From Novipirellula caenicola (GTDB taxonomy: Bacteria; Planctomycetota; Planctomycetia; Pirellulales; Pirellulaceae), in NCBI RefSeq assembly GCF_039545035.1, contig NZ_BAABRO010000003.1, positions 601,537 through 665,536 on the forward strand: a stretch of DNA of 64,000 nt. The letters run 5' to 3'. Below the pieces are notes generated by a model, which was given only the letters and a program-made list of their open reading frames with translations, did not search any database and was not told where the DNA came from. The position numbers and the translations under genes were made by a program. Each line of letters opens with the position of its first letter. Position 1 is the stretch's first letter. Shown here in pieces: positions 45,909 to 53,930 of this stretch.

Positions 45909-46064
45909 CCGTAGTGGATCTTGCTAAAGATCCCGCGTCTAAGTTCTCCGCTCGCATCTCGTACCAAAGCTCCCACGACACACATCTCGTAGTGGATCTT
46001 GCTAAAGATCCTGCATCCGCGAATTTCCTTTAAAAAATCTTGCTAAAGATCCCACCCATCAGCT
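45909..46064. repeat. Short array of the same palindromic element (two units and a partial)
   Basis: Units begin at 45909 and 45988 (79-bp period), each with GGATCTTGCTAAAGATCC; a third, decayed core (ATCTTGCTAAAGATCC) lies near 46047. The spacer after the first core still reads CTCGCATCTCGTACCAAAGC, matching the 38.4-kb array. This is an outlying copy of that array rather than an independent palindrome. Confidence 0.9.
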
Positions 46065-46206
46065 CGCCAGCAGCCCCCGTGTTGGGGCCGCCCTCCCCTT
46101 TGACGCAACGTCGATGGACGTCGGAGATGTCCGAATGTCGTTGACGAAAAAATAGGAACAAACGCAATCCTCTTCGGAGAGGTAAGACGCTCAGGTGAAA
46201 ATGGCT

Positions 46207-46259
46207 GTTGACAGCGTCAACGGTTTCTGTCGCCAAGTCGTGACATGAAAATCATGTCA
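46207..46259. promoter_or_regulatory. Two perfect palindromes upstream of a sigma-54 promoter, candidate activator sites
   Basis: GTTGACAGCGTCAAC (46207-46221) and TGACATGAAAATCATGTCA (46241-46259) are both exact palindromes apart from their central bases. They lie about 110-160 bp upstream of the -24/-12 element at 46366, a normal distance for NtrC-type enhancer binding. TTGACAG recurs upstream of the other sigma-54 promoters here. Confidence 0.5.
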
Positions 46260-46365
46260 ACGCTGATCATCGTTCGCTGCGATTGAAATCCTGAAATGTT
46301 TTTGAACCCGGAAAACACGGGTTTTCGCGTTGCCTAACATGCTTTCGACGTTTGTGATTTGGGGA

Positions 46366-46383
46366 TTGGCACTGCCCGTGCGA
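46366..46383 (+). promoter_or_regulatory. Sigma-54 (-24/-12) promoter of the first RSTVERRH-family gene
   Basis: TTGGCACTGCCCGTGCGA: GG at 46368-46369 and GC at 46380-46381 with exactly the 10-nt gap the RpoN consensus needs (TGGCAC-N5-TTGC). TGGCAC is a perfect -24 block; the -12 block reads GTGC. The ATG of the small secreted protein is about 70 bp downstream. Confidence 0.75.
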
Positions 46384-46452
46384 TAGAGCGACTCCGTTCC
46401 CGAGCATGAGGCTTGGGAAGACAACCAACTCTATACCTTTGAGGTATCCAAT

Positions 46453-46791
46453 ATGTTCAAACAAGCTCAGTACGCATTGATAGCCGCAATCGCTTTCAGT
46501 TTCGTCGGTGGAGCTTCGCTTGCCGAAGCAGGAAAGATTCGCAGCACCGTCGAGCGTCGTCATAGTCCCGAAAAAGGATTTTGGGACTCGAGCCATCACT
46601 CAAAGAACGTCGTTCGTCATCACGCAAGTCCGCGTGTGCATCACACACCGAAGACTCACAAGAGCAACAGCGGCAAGTCTTGGGGTTGGCAACGCAGCAG
46701 TCGCGCCGAACTGCATCACCCTGGTCCGCGGAAGACACGCGGATCAAGCAATACCTCGAACCCCGGTGCTTTGTTCAACCTGTTTCGGTAA
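46453..46791 (+). CDS. Small secreted basic protein, RSTVERRH family, member 1
   Basis: 112 residues; GAGG 9 bp upstream of the ATG. Signal peptide MFKQAQYALIAAIAFSFVGG, with likely cleavage after SLAEA. The mature protein starts GKIRSTVERRHSPEKGFWDS and is then rich in His, Ser, Lys and Arg (VRHHASPRVHHTPKTHKSNS), with no Cys and little secondary structure expected. The motif K-x-RSTVERRH-x3-KG[YF] is shared with the product of 50618-51112, and both have a sigma-54 promoter. I do not recognise the family. A basic, disordered exported protein of this kind could bind polysaccharide, nucleic acid or the envelope; that is speculation. A terminator follows. Confidence 0.85.
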   Translation: MFKQAQYALIAAIAFSFVGGASLAEAGKIRSTVERRHSPEKGFWDSSHHSKNVVRHHASPRVHHTPKTHKSNSGKSWGWQRSSRAELHHPGPRKTRGSSNTSNPGALFNLFR

Positions 46792-46855
46792 CCTTGCACC
46801 ACCCGCTTCGCCGATGAAAGGAGCGAGTTTCCGATTCCCCAGTTGACATCAAGAG

Positions 46856-46900
46856 CCGGCTTGCCACAAATGAACTTTGGTTTGTGGTAAGTCGGTTTTT
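46856..46900 (+). terminator. Rho-independent terminator after the first RSTVERRH gene
   Basis: CCGGCTTGCCACAAA (46856-46870) pairs with TTTGTGGTAAGTCGG (46881-46895), all 15 positions pairing if G-U pairs are allowed, with a 10-nt loop and then TTTTT. It lies 65 bp past the stop codon. Confidence 0.85.
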
Positions 46901-46917
46901 CTATGCGCTAGCGAAAG

Positions 46918-46978
46918 TGTCAACCGGCGTCGACAGTGGAAGCAGCAGGTGACATAGGTTGACGTCGCGACGCGTCAA
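46918..46978. promoter_or_regulatory. Palindromes upstream of the histidine kinase gene
   Basis: TGTCAACCGGCGTCGACA (46918-46935, one mismatch between arms) and TTGACGTCGCGACGCGTCAA (46959-46978, 6-bp arms) precede the kinase gene. They share the TTGAC/GTCAA half-site with the palindromes at 46207. They may be sites for autoregulation by the response regulator. No -24/-12 element was found between here and the kinase start. Confidence 0.45.
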
Positions 46979-47101
46979 TGATTAGAAAAACGTCGGTCAA
47001 TCTTCGTCGGCACAGTTCCTGCTTTGCGTGTCGTCGAACGTTTCCAAGCGTCAACCGGGATCAACGCTTATTGGCAATCCGTTTCCGCCGCAATCATCGT
47101 C

Positions 47102-48271
47102 ATGCCGTACCGACACCTTCGCGACCCCAATATCAACGAAACGATGTTTCGCACCGTCGCCAATTACACCTACGACTGGGAAAGCTGGCACGACCCGTTG
47201 GGAAAGCCTGTTTGGATTAACGATGCCGTGCGGCGCATGACGGGCTACTCGCCTGATGAATGTTTGGCGATGCCTGAATATCCGTTGCCAATCGTAGCAG
47301 AGCGGCATCAGGCTCGGATGCGTAAGATGCTCAAGGATGCGATCGACAAGAAATCAAACAACGATTTGGAGTTCGAAATCGTCAATCGGAATGGCAACGC
47401 TCGTTGGATGGCCATTTCCTGGCAACCGATGTATGACGACGCGGGAACGCATCAAGGTTTTCGCACCAGCGTTCGCGACATCACCGACCGACAGGGGTTG
47501 AAAGAACAACTGCGACTGTACACCGAGCATCTTGAGCAACTGGTTCAAGAACGCACCGTTCGGATCACGCAGCTTGAGAAGCACCGTCAGCAGATGGAAA
47601 AACTTGCCGCCCTCGGTGAACTGGCCGCCGGCGTCGCTCACGAGGTCAACAATCCTTTGGCGGGGATCCGCAACGCGTTCGCGTTGTTCAAGGATTCGCT
47701 GGAACCGACGCACGAGCACTACGACCTTTTGGATCTGGTCGACAAGGAAATCGAACGGATCAGTTCGATCATCCATCAGATGTACCAGCTTTACAAGCGA
47801 GGTCCGCTGGCCGCTACCGAATTGACGATCGAAAAAACAATCCGCGATTGCGTGTGCTTGCTTGAACCGATCGCGCGCCGCCACGGAGTGACATTGCAGG
47901 TCATTCCCGAGCGTTCCACCACATCGGCACGTCTGCCCGAGAACGAGCTGAAGCAGATCCTGTTCAACATCGTTCGCAACGCCATTCAGGCATCGCCGAC
48001 CGGTGCGACGGTTCGCATTGAAATCGATGCCAAAGACGAACGGGTTGCCGTTCTGGTCGCTGATCAAGGTAGCGGGATCAGCGATGACGTGCTTCCGCAT
48101 ATTTTTGAACCGTTCTTCAGCACCAAAGGCGAACTCAAAGAAGGGATGGGGTTGGGGTTATCCGTAACACGCAACCTGATCGAATCGATGGACGGAGAAA
48201 TCAACGTTGCCACCGAAGTTGGAGAAGGAACGACGTTTCGAGTCATGCTGCCCAGGTGGAGACGCGACTAA
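47102..48271 (+). CDS. PAS-domain sensor histidine kinase, NtrB-like, cytoplasmic
   Basis: 389 residues from the ATG at 47102; a TTG at 47024 would add 26 residues. Residues about 10-140 are a PAS domain with PAC tail ([20 protein letters not shown]...[20 protein letters not shown]...[11 protein letters not shown]). A short coiled coil follows ([20 protein letters not shown]), then the HisKA H-box [20 protein letters not shown]. The ATPase domain has [16 protein letters not shown] (N box), [20 protein letters not shown] (G1/F) and [14 protein letters not shown] (G2). There is no membrane span, so it senses an internal signal. The stop overlaps the start of the response regulator (TAATG), so the two are translationally coupled. 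Upstream palindromes may serve autoregulation. Confidence 0.93.
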   Translation: MPYRHLRDPNINETMFRTVANYTYDWESWHDPLGKPVWINDAVRRMTGYSPDECLAMPEYPLPIVAERHQARMRKMLKDAIDKKSNNDLEFEIVNRNGNARWMAISWQPMYDDAGTHQGFRTSVRDITDRQGLKEQLRLYTEHLEQLVQERTVRITQLEKHRQQMEKLAALGELAAGVAHEVNNPLAGIRNAFALFKDSLEPTHEHYDLLDLVDKEIERISSIIHQMYQLYKRGPLAATELTIEKTIRDCVCLLEPIARRHGVTLQVIPERSTTSARLPENELKQILFNIVRNAIQASPTGATVRIEIDAKDERVAVLVADQGSGISDDVLPHIFEPFFSTKGELKEGMGLGLSVTRNLIESMDGEINVATEVGEGTTFRVMLPRWRRD

Positions 48272-49728
48272 TGGCCCATCGAATTCTCGTTGCCGACGAT
48301 GAACCGCTTTACCTTCGCACGACCGGCGAGCTATTGCGAAAGAACGGTTACGAATGCGTGTGTGTTCCCGACGCCAATCTAGCGATGCAGGCATTGCAGC
48401 GTGAGGATTTTGATCTCGTCTTGTCAGACCTCAACATGCCGGGCAATTTGAAGCTTGAATTGCTTCACGATCACAACCGGCTGCGCAAACACGTTCCCAT
48501 CATCGTCGTCACTGGCGTCCCCAGCTTGCCGACTGCGATCGAGAGCATTCGCCTTGGAATCGCCGATTACTTGATGAAACCGGTGAAATTCGAGGATTTG
48601 TTGCGGAGCGTTCAGCATGCGATCGAACACGCAAATCAAACCCGCAAGGCCGCAGAGATACCGATTCGGCCCGCATCGGAACTTCAACACTTGTTTCCCC
48701 GCCTCATTGGTGCCAGCGCACCGATGATGGAGCTATTCGAAATCATCGATCGCGTCGCCGGCACGGACACAAACATTTTGATCACCGGTGAAAGCGGCAC
48801 CGGCAAGGAAGTCGTTGCCAAAACCATTCATGAGCACAGCCATCGTTGTGAGGGTTCCTATCAAGTTATCGACTGCACCGCGGTCCCCGATTCGTTGTTC
48901 GAATCGATGTTGTTCGGCCACAAGAAAGGATCATTCACCGGAGCGGTATCGGATCAAGACGGCTTGTTAAAACAATGTGACGGCGGCACGGCGTTCTTAG
49001 ACGAAATCGGGGAGCTGCCGATGCCAATGCAAGCGAAATTGTTGCGAGCGGTACAGGAGCAAACTTTCACGCCGGTTGGCAGCCACACGCAGGTCAAAGT
49101 CGACACCCGATTCATCTGCGCCACCAACCGCGACCTCCACGCCGAAGTCAATGCGGGACGGTTCCGCCAAGACCTGTTCTATCGACTCGGTGTTATCCAC
49201 GTCGAATTGCCACCGCTCCGCCGCCGCGAAGATGATGTTTTGCTGCTCGCTGATCACTTCTTGAAGCTGCTGACCAAGAACAATTCACGGGTTTACGGAT
49301 TTGCCGAGTCCACACTCGAAGTCTTCAAGGCGTACTCGTGGCCAGGAAACATTCGTGAGCTGCGAAACGTGATCGAGCGTTCGATCGCCCTTTCCAAAGG
49401 CAACTTGATCCAGCCGGCGGATCTGCCCAAGAACGTACAAGGGGATACAAATGCAACTGAGCCACGCTGGGCTGGCAGTGACATTCATGCCGATGCCGCC
49501 ACGTCGACACCGGGTTCCGGTGGGCAGTTGCCCAGCTTCGCCAGTATCACTGCGGGAGTTTCGCGAGACGAAGCCTTGAAAGCAGCCGAGTATCAGTACT
49601 TGGTCGCGTTGATGCAAACGAACGCTGGGAATGTTTCCGAAGCGGCGCGTCAAGCTGGTTTGTCACGTCAAGGATTACATAAGCTTCTGAAGACGCATGA
49701 AATCTACGCCGCCGATTTTCGTCGCTAA
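48271..49728 (+). CDS. NtrC-family sigma-54-dependent response regulator
   Basis: 485 residues from the ATG at 48271. Residues 1-125 are a receiver ([12 protein letters not shown], phospho-Asp in [29 protein letters not shown]). Residues about 145-375 are the AAA+ activator domain: [20 protein letters not shown] (Walker A), [13 protein letters not shown] (the sigma-54 contact loop, GSFTGA instead of GAFTGA), [20 protein letters not shown] (Walker B) and [20 protein letters not shown]. The C-terminus is a Fis-type HTH ([20 protein letters not shown]). It needs RpoN, and the window holds three -24/-12 promoters within 2.3 kb of it, all on genes flanking this kinase/regulator pair. These are its likeliest targets. 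Confidence 0.95.
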   Translation: MAHRILVADDEPLYLRTTGELLRKNGYECVCVPDANLAMQALQREDFDLVLSDLNMPGNLKLELLHDHNRLRKHVPIIVVTGVPSLPTAIESIRLGIADYLMKPVKFEDLLRSVQHAIEHANQTRKAAEIPIRPASELQHLFPRLIGASAPMMELFEIIDRVAGTDTNILITGESGTGKEVVAKTIHEHSHRCEGSYQVIDCTAVPDSLFESMLFGHKKGSFTGAVSDQDGLLKQCDGGTAFLDEIGELPMPMQAKLLRAVQEQTFTPVGSHTQVKVDTRFICATNRDLHAEVNAGRFRQDLFYRLGVIHVELPPLRRREDDVLLLADHFLKLLTKNNSRVYGFAESTLEVFKAYSWPGNIRELRNVIERSIALSKGNLIQPADLPKNVQGDTNATEPRWAGSDIHADAATSTPGSGGQLPSFASITAGVSRDEALKAAEYQYLVALMQTNAGNVSEAARQAGLSRQGLHKLLKTHEIYAADFRR

Positions 49729-49741
49729 TTCGCCACGTGTT

Positions 49742-49752
49742 TTGACAGTGTC
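49742..49752. promoter_or_regulatory. TTGACAG-type half palindrome upstream of the Gre/Rnk-like gene
   Basis: TTGACAGTGTC contains GACA-G-TGTC and matches the TTGACAGCGTC at 46208 in 10 of 11 positions. It lies 66 bp upstream of the sigma-54 element at 49808, a workable enhancer distance. A weaker match, TTGACAGAGCG, lies at 50313-50323, about 150 bp upstream of the third sigma-54 promoter. Confidence 0.4.
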
Positions 49753-49807
49753 TTTGCGCGGCGTCGCTATCCGTCGCTCATTTTTGTCGCATCTGATTTG
49801 CGGCGTG

Positions 49808-49823
49808 TGGTACCGGGATTGCT
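49808..49823 (+). promoter_or_regulatory. Sigma-54 (-24/-12) promoter of the Gre/Rnk-like gene
   Basis: TGGTACCGGGATTGCT: GG at 49809-49810, GC at 49821-49822, with an exact TTGCT -12 block and TGGTAC -24 block. It is the closest of the three to consensus. The ATG at 49879 is 56 bp downstream. Confidence 0.75.
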
Positions 49824-49878
49824 CCAGTGGTCAGGCTTTGCCACTGCGTTTGATTCACCCAAAGGACGACACTCTCTC

Positions 49879-50316
49879 ATGCCACACCGCAAACCCATCA
49901 TCACCGAGCACGATCAAACGGAATTGCTGCAGCTAATCGAGGATGAATCCGTCGCCGTCATCGCGGATCATCGCAGCGTCGATACATTGAAAAGCCGGCT
50001 CCGCTCCGCGATTTGCTTGCCGGATGACCGAGTTCCCGACACGGTCATTCGTTTGGGGTGTCACGTGACGTTGTCGGATGTGACAACGGGCAATATCGAT
50101 ATGTTCACACTGGTTGACCCAGCACAAGCGGACATTGCCCGCGGAAAGCTATCGGTGCTATCGCCGCTGGGCACCGCGATCCTCGGACGTCATCTCGGCC
50201 AGCAAGTGCGTGTCATGATCCCCAGTGGCTGCCGCACCGTCACCATTGAAGCGATCGAGTACCGTTGTCAACAATCGGCGACAGCAACGGGCGCGAACAC
50301 TGTCGCTAGCGTTTGA
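49879..50316 (+). CDS. GreA/GreB C-terminal / Rnk-like protein
   Basis: 145 residues from the ATG at 49879, with AAGGA about 12 bp upstream; the longer open frame from 49798 would run through the promoter and is rejected. It contains the FKBP-like C-terminal fold of Gre factors and Rnk: VIRLGCHVTLSDVTTGNIDM, FTLVDPAQADIARGKLSVLS and PLGTAILGRHLGQQVRVMIP. The short N-terminal helix pair resembles Rnk (regulator of nucleoside diphosphate kinase), which binds RNA polymerase near the secondary channel but lacks the long coiled coil of GreA. It follows the NtrC-type regulator on the same strand and has its own sigma-54 promoter, suggesting that activation of the two-component system also tunes RNA polymerase. 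Confidence 0.85.
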   Translation: MPHRKPIITEHDQTELLQLIEDESVAVIADHRSVDTLKSRLRSAICLPDDRVPDTVIRLGCHVTLSDVTTGNIDMFTLVDPAQADIARGKLSVLSPLGTAILGRHLGQQVRVMIPSGCRTVTIEAIEYRCQQSATATGANTVASV

Positions 50317-50461
50317 CAGAGCGGGGGTGGAGGCTTCGAACCCGAAGAGTCGTTAACAAAATTCTTCTGAATTGTTTCCTATTAAAAACCTCCGGATATC
50401 CTTTTGTTTTCTTCAGTCCCGCGGATGGATTCGAGGTTTTTTTTAGAGCTTCACTCTACGA

Positions 50462-50479
50462 TTGGTACGCTCCTCGCTT
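50462..50479 (+). promoter_or_regulatory. Sigma-54 (-24/-12) promoter of the second RSTVERRH-family gene
   Basis: TTGGTACGCTCCTCGCTT: GG at 50464-50465, GC at 50476-50477. The -24 block TTGGTACG is a full match; the -12 block reads TCGC instead of TTGC. The ATG at 50618 is 140 bp downstream, giving a long leader. Confidence 0.65.
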
Positions 50480-50617
50480 AGACGTTTCATCAAGATCATC
50501 AGCGAATGTTTGGTGCTTGCACCGGAGTCGCGGATTTGTCTAAGTCGGTCTTTCGCCAAGGCATCGAAGTTGATGTCTGTGATGATCGGGCCGCTGAACA
50601 CCGAAAGGGTTTTGAAG

Positions 50618-51112
50618 ATGTCACGCTATTTCACCAGTGCTTTTGCCATCGCCGCCTTGCTGGGCAGCTTCCTGATTGCTGACACCGCCGAGGCCGCAAA
50701 GGCGCGTTCGACGGTCGAACGACGCCACCGTGCGAATAAGGGATACTTCGCTCCCAAGACGTCGACCAATCGCAGCTATAGCAGCAACCGGTCGATGTTC
50801 CGCAGCACGCCGCGTTACACCACGCCAAGCTACGTCGCACCGCGAACCTACACGCCAGCACCCTCCTACGTCCCGTCCTCGGCACCGGTCGTGCAGCAGA
50901 GCTACACCTTGCCCAGCAACGTCGTCACCGCACCTCGCGTGATTTCGAGTTCGCCCGTCGTCACCTCGCAACCGCGAGTGATCTACAGTTCTCCCGGCGT
51001 GACGTCGCAGCCGCAGGTCATCTCGGAACGAGTGATCACTCCTGCGACGCCGGCAGCAAATTCGTCGAACGTTCCGCACGTTGGCCAAGGTCAGCCTGCC
51101 AACGTACGATAA
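50618..51112 (+). CDS. Small secreted basic protein, RSTVERRH family, member 2
   Basis: 164 residues from the ATG at 50618, with AAAGGG upstream; the open frame back to 50462 runs into the promoter. Signal peptide MSRYFTSAFAIAALLGSFLI, with likely cleavage after TAEA. The mature protein begins AKARSTVERRHRANKGYFAP, matching member 1 at the same place, then becomes a Ser/Thr/Pro/Val/Tyr-rich low-complexity chain with repeated RVI[SY]SSP-type units (APRVISSSPVVTSQPRVIYS). It has no Cys. Disordered and exported, probably surface-bound. A strong terminator follows. With member 1 it brackets the kinase/regulator pair. Confidence 0.85.
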   Translation: MSRYFTSAFAIAALLGSFLIADTAEAAKARSTVERRHRANKGYFAPKTSTNRSYSSNRSMFRSTPRYTTPSYVAPRTYTPAPSYVPSSAPVVQQSYTLPSNVVTAPRVISSSPVVTSQPRVIYSSPGVTSQPQVISERVITPATPAANSSNVPHVGQGQPANVR

Positions 51113-51142
51113 GATGATTCGCTTACCAGCGATTTTTTGTTA

Positions 51143-51186
51143 AGACGCTGAGTGTCAAGCATCGCAGGCCACTCAGCGTCTGTTTT
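51143..51186 (+). terminator. Rho-independent terminator after the second RSTVERRH gene
   Basis: AGACGCTGAGTG (51143-51154) and CACTCAGCGTCT (51170-51181) form a perfect 12-bp stem with a 15-nt loop, followed by GTTTTC. It closes the regulatory module. Confidence 0.85.
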
Positions 51187-51896
51187 CGTGTCAAACCACG
51201 TGCGGGCCTCGGTGTCTAGCGGTTGTCATTGTTTTGTGATTCTCCTGGCCTTGCCAGTCGCAACGCGACGGCAGATGTTGCTGTCTGCAACCCGATGCCA
51301 CGCAACTGGGACGCAGTGAAAGGTTAAAAGATGGGAGGTTAGAAAATGGGGAAGCCCTGGCCGATTAAACCCAATCGCGAAACGCCATGGCAGTCTCCTC
51401 GTTCTGTCGACTTCATACCACGACGGTAGTCGAATGATACTTGTGGGATGTCTTGTCGTATCTCGCGTTTTCGCAGTCTCTGAGACGAGCTTGTGCCGCC
51501 GTAACAAATTGCTCATACCCAATGTGACGACAGAAAAATTGGTGCGACAGAAAGATTTCTAGGACGGTATGCTGGACAGCTGATCTCGAAATCGCATCGA
51601 ACTCGCCGCGTGATGGCTGGTTCGCTCTGTGCAACCAGAGGCTGGGCAGGAAGATGGGGAGGGGCAGGGAAATTTGAGACCGGTAAACTTGATAGCCTGC
51701 ACTGCGGCCATCAGAGATAAACTCTCCCTGCAGTCGCAACGCGACGGCAGGTGTCTCGTGAAGCAACCGGCTGCGGGAATAAAAAAGGTGTCCGGGCCTC
51801 CGATCCGGTGTCAGTACTTGTTTCTTGGGGTTTCCGCCGGCGGAGGGTGGATTCGAGGTCGCGTGCACCGTTGACTCGCCTAAGCCAGTTCGTCTT

Positions 51897-51990
51897 GGGG
51901 CGGGATCTTTAGCAAGATCCACTACGGGAGGGTGGGGCTAGCCAGACAGACACGGAATTGATGGGCGGTGCGGAGATTGGAAAGGTGTTG
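51897..51990 (-). repeat. Inverted copy of the palindromic element with its right flank
   Basis: GGGGCGGGATCTTTAGCAAG is the reverse-strand form of the array core, followed by ATCCACTACGGGAGGGTGGG and GACACGGAATTGATGGGCGG. It is preceded by GTTGACTCGCCTAAGCC (near 51870), also seen next to the RAYT fragments at 53.5 and 58.5 kb. The 51187-51896 stretch has no supported gene. Confidence 0.8.
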
Positions 51991-52004
51991 TGGGGGCGGG
52001 AGCT

Positions 52005-52760
52005 TGGCCTAGGTTGAGGGCGTTAGAAGAGAGCAAGCTTTCGCGTTAATTCGCGTCGATTCGCGGGCCCTTTGTTTTCTGACGGCGCTGTGGTTGCGCG
52101 AGTGCAAGATAACTGGTCCGATCGCGGTAGACGTCGGTCTTTCCTGTCGCCCCTTCGGGGCTTTCAGATTTGGGTTGCGTTGTAACCCACGGCTCACGCC
52201 GTGGGCTACAGCATGCCGTCCCTTTCGGGACTTGGGGATGATGGTTGTCGCCCTTGCTGCGCACTGCGATTGCTAGTCGCTTGCAGCGATGTTGGGGAGG
52301 GAGTGCGAATTGAAAAAGTTAAATTGACAATTGTAAATTTTAAAATGGATGAAGCTGACGACTCGATACGAGTGCGGAAGAAGTCATTGAACAGATGGAA
52401 AGGGAGGTAACGGAGATGAGGCGACTTGTAACTCTGTTCCCTCTGTTTGCTCCTGTTCAAATTGTCCGAGCAATCTACGTTCAGGTCCGCGGCGTGGGCA
52501 TCTGCTGTGATGCGGAGTCGTCATTGAATGAGGCCGGCTGAGAGTGGTTGACGGTTGTCCTGAGGCGGGATCTTTAGCAAAATCCACTACGGGAGGGTGG
52601 GGCTAGCCGGATAGACGCGGAATTGATGGACGGTGCGAGTGAGCTGGTGACAAGCCCTCACCCGGACGAGGCCTTGAGGGCCCGTCCGACCTCTCCCGTG
52701 CTGCGCTCGGGAGAGGTGGCTGATGGAGACGGTGAGACTGAAGAAACAGCGCCGGCACCA
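52005..52760. repeat. Composite repeat, copy 1
   Basis: In order: GGCCTAGGTTGAGGGCGTT, TTCTGACGGCGCTGTGG, GTAGACGTCGGTCTTTCCTG, a family-B palindrome CCCACGGC-TCAC-GCCGTGGG (52186-52205), an A/T-rich GAATTGAAAAAGTTAAATTG block, a block with CTCTGTTTGCTCCTGTTCAA, then the array core at 52562 and a CTCTCCCGTGCTGCGCTCGG palindrome. Much of this order recurs at 52945-53500 and in the 57.4-58.5 kb tandem units. No coding function. Confidence 0.75.
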
Positions 52761-52944
52761 GGGAACCTTCACCACGATCGCCAGTCAACAGTGAACCGCC
52801 TTAGCTACCTACCTCCATGTTCCTACCAGAATTTTTCTCGCATGCGAATTCGGTTGGCTGGGGACGCAGCCAACACCATCGGATTGTGGATTGCCTGCGA
52901 GGTGGCGAAGATTGAAAAGACGGCGTGGGGGCGGGAGTTTGGCT

Positions 52945-53500
52945 TAGGCTGAGGCCGTTGAGACGGAGCAAGTATTCGCGTTGATTTGCGTCGATTCGCG
53001 GGCCTTTTTTTCTGACGCCGCTGCGTTTGCGCGAGTGCAGAATGACTCATCCGATCGCCGTAGACGTCTGTCTTTCCTGTCGCCCTTTTGGGGACTTGGG
53101 GATGCTGGTTGATGCGTGTGTTGTTTGCAGGGGGGGCTAATGCTTGCAGCGATGGCGAGGCGGGGGGGCGAATTGAAAAAGTTAAATTGACAATTGCAAA
53201 TCTTAAAATGGTTGAAGGTGACGACTCGATGCGATTGCGGAAGAAGTCATTGAACAGGAGGAAAGGGAGGCAGCGGAGATGAGACGACTTGTCGCTCTGT
53301 TCCCTCTGTTTGCTCCTGTTCAAATAAGACCGCGCAATTTACGTTCAGGTCTGCGGCGGGGGCATTTGCTTTGATGCGGAGTCGTCATTGAATGAGGTCG
53401 ACTGAGTGTGGTTGACGTTTGTCCTGAGGCGGGATCTTTAGCAAGATCCACTACGGGAGGGTGGGGTTGGCCGGACAGACGCGGAGTGGATGGGGGAGGT
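52945..53500. repeat. Composite repeat, copy 2
   Basis: Repeats copy 1 (GGCTTAGGCTGAGGCCGTTG, TTCTGACGCCGCTGCG, GTAGACGTCTGTCTTTCCTG, GAATTGAAAAAGTTAAATTG and the array core at 53426) with base changes and loss of the family-B hairpin. The divergence between the copies suggests an old duplication. Confidence 0.75.
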
Positions 53501-53579
53501 CGAGGGCTTCGTTGACTCGCCTAAGTCTGTTCGGCGTGGGGCGGATCGGCCTGGGTGAGAGTAACGTTGGCAGCGGTTC

Positions 53580-53790
53580 AATGGAGGCATTACCAAGTGC
53601 CAATGATTGGGCAGCAATTGGTTGGCCAGGATTCGGCAGGGATAGAGCTGCAATCCCTCGGACAAGATGTTTTTGAATGCCTTGTGTCGGCGTTTTTGTG
53701 AATGATGGTCACGGCGTCCATCACGCCGGTTCAAGGCGTGGTAAATCACATCTTTCTAGCCCGTGCGTTTCAAGCGAGGCATTTTGCCTG
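53580..53790 (-). pseudogene. Decayed REP-associated tyrosine transposase (RAYT) N-terminal fragment, copy 1
   Basis: On the minus strand: MPRLKRTG, an in-frame TAG, then KDVIYHALNRRDGRRDHHSQ and onward to LQLYPCRILANQLLPNHWHL. The YHALNR block and the PNHWHL HUH metal site are diagnostic of RAYT (TnpA_REP) transposases. The match ends just after the HUH motif; the region with the catalytic Tyr is missing. It cannot be functional. Confidence 0.85.
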
Positions 53791-53930
53791 CCCAACGGTC
53801 GCCTGGGAGCCGGGAAGCAGTCCTGCATCTTTTCCTCACCGTGCTACTTATGGGCCGAGTGAGAGGGCTACATGGTCATCCGGCAAGCGATAACAAATCA
53901 CCGCTTGCCCAAACCCGACTTCGCTATTGG

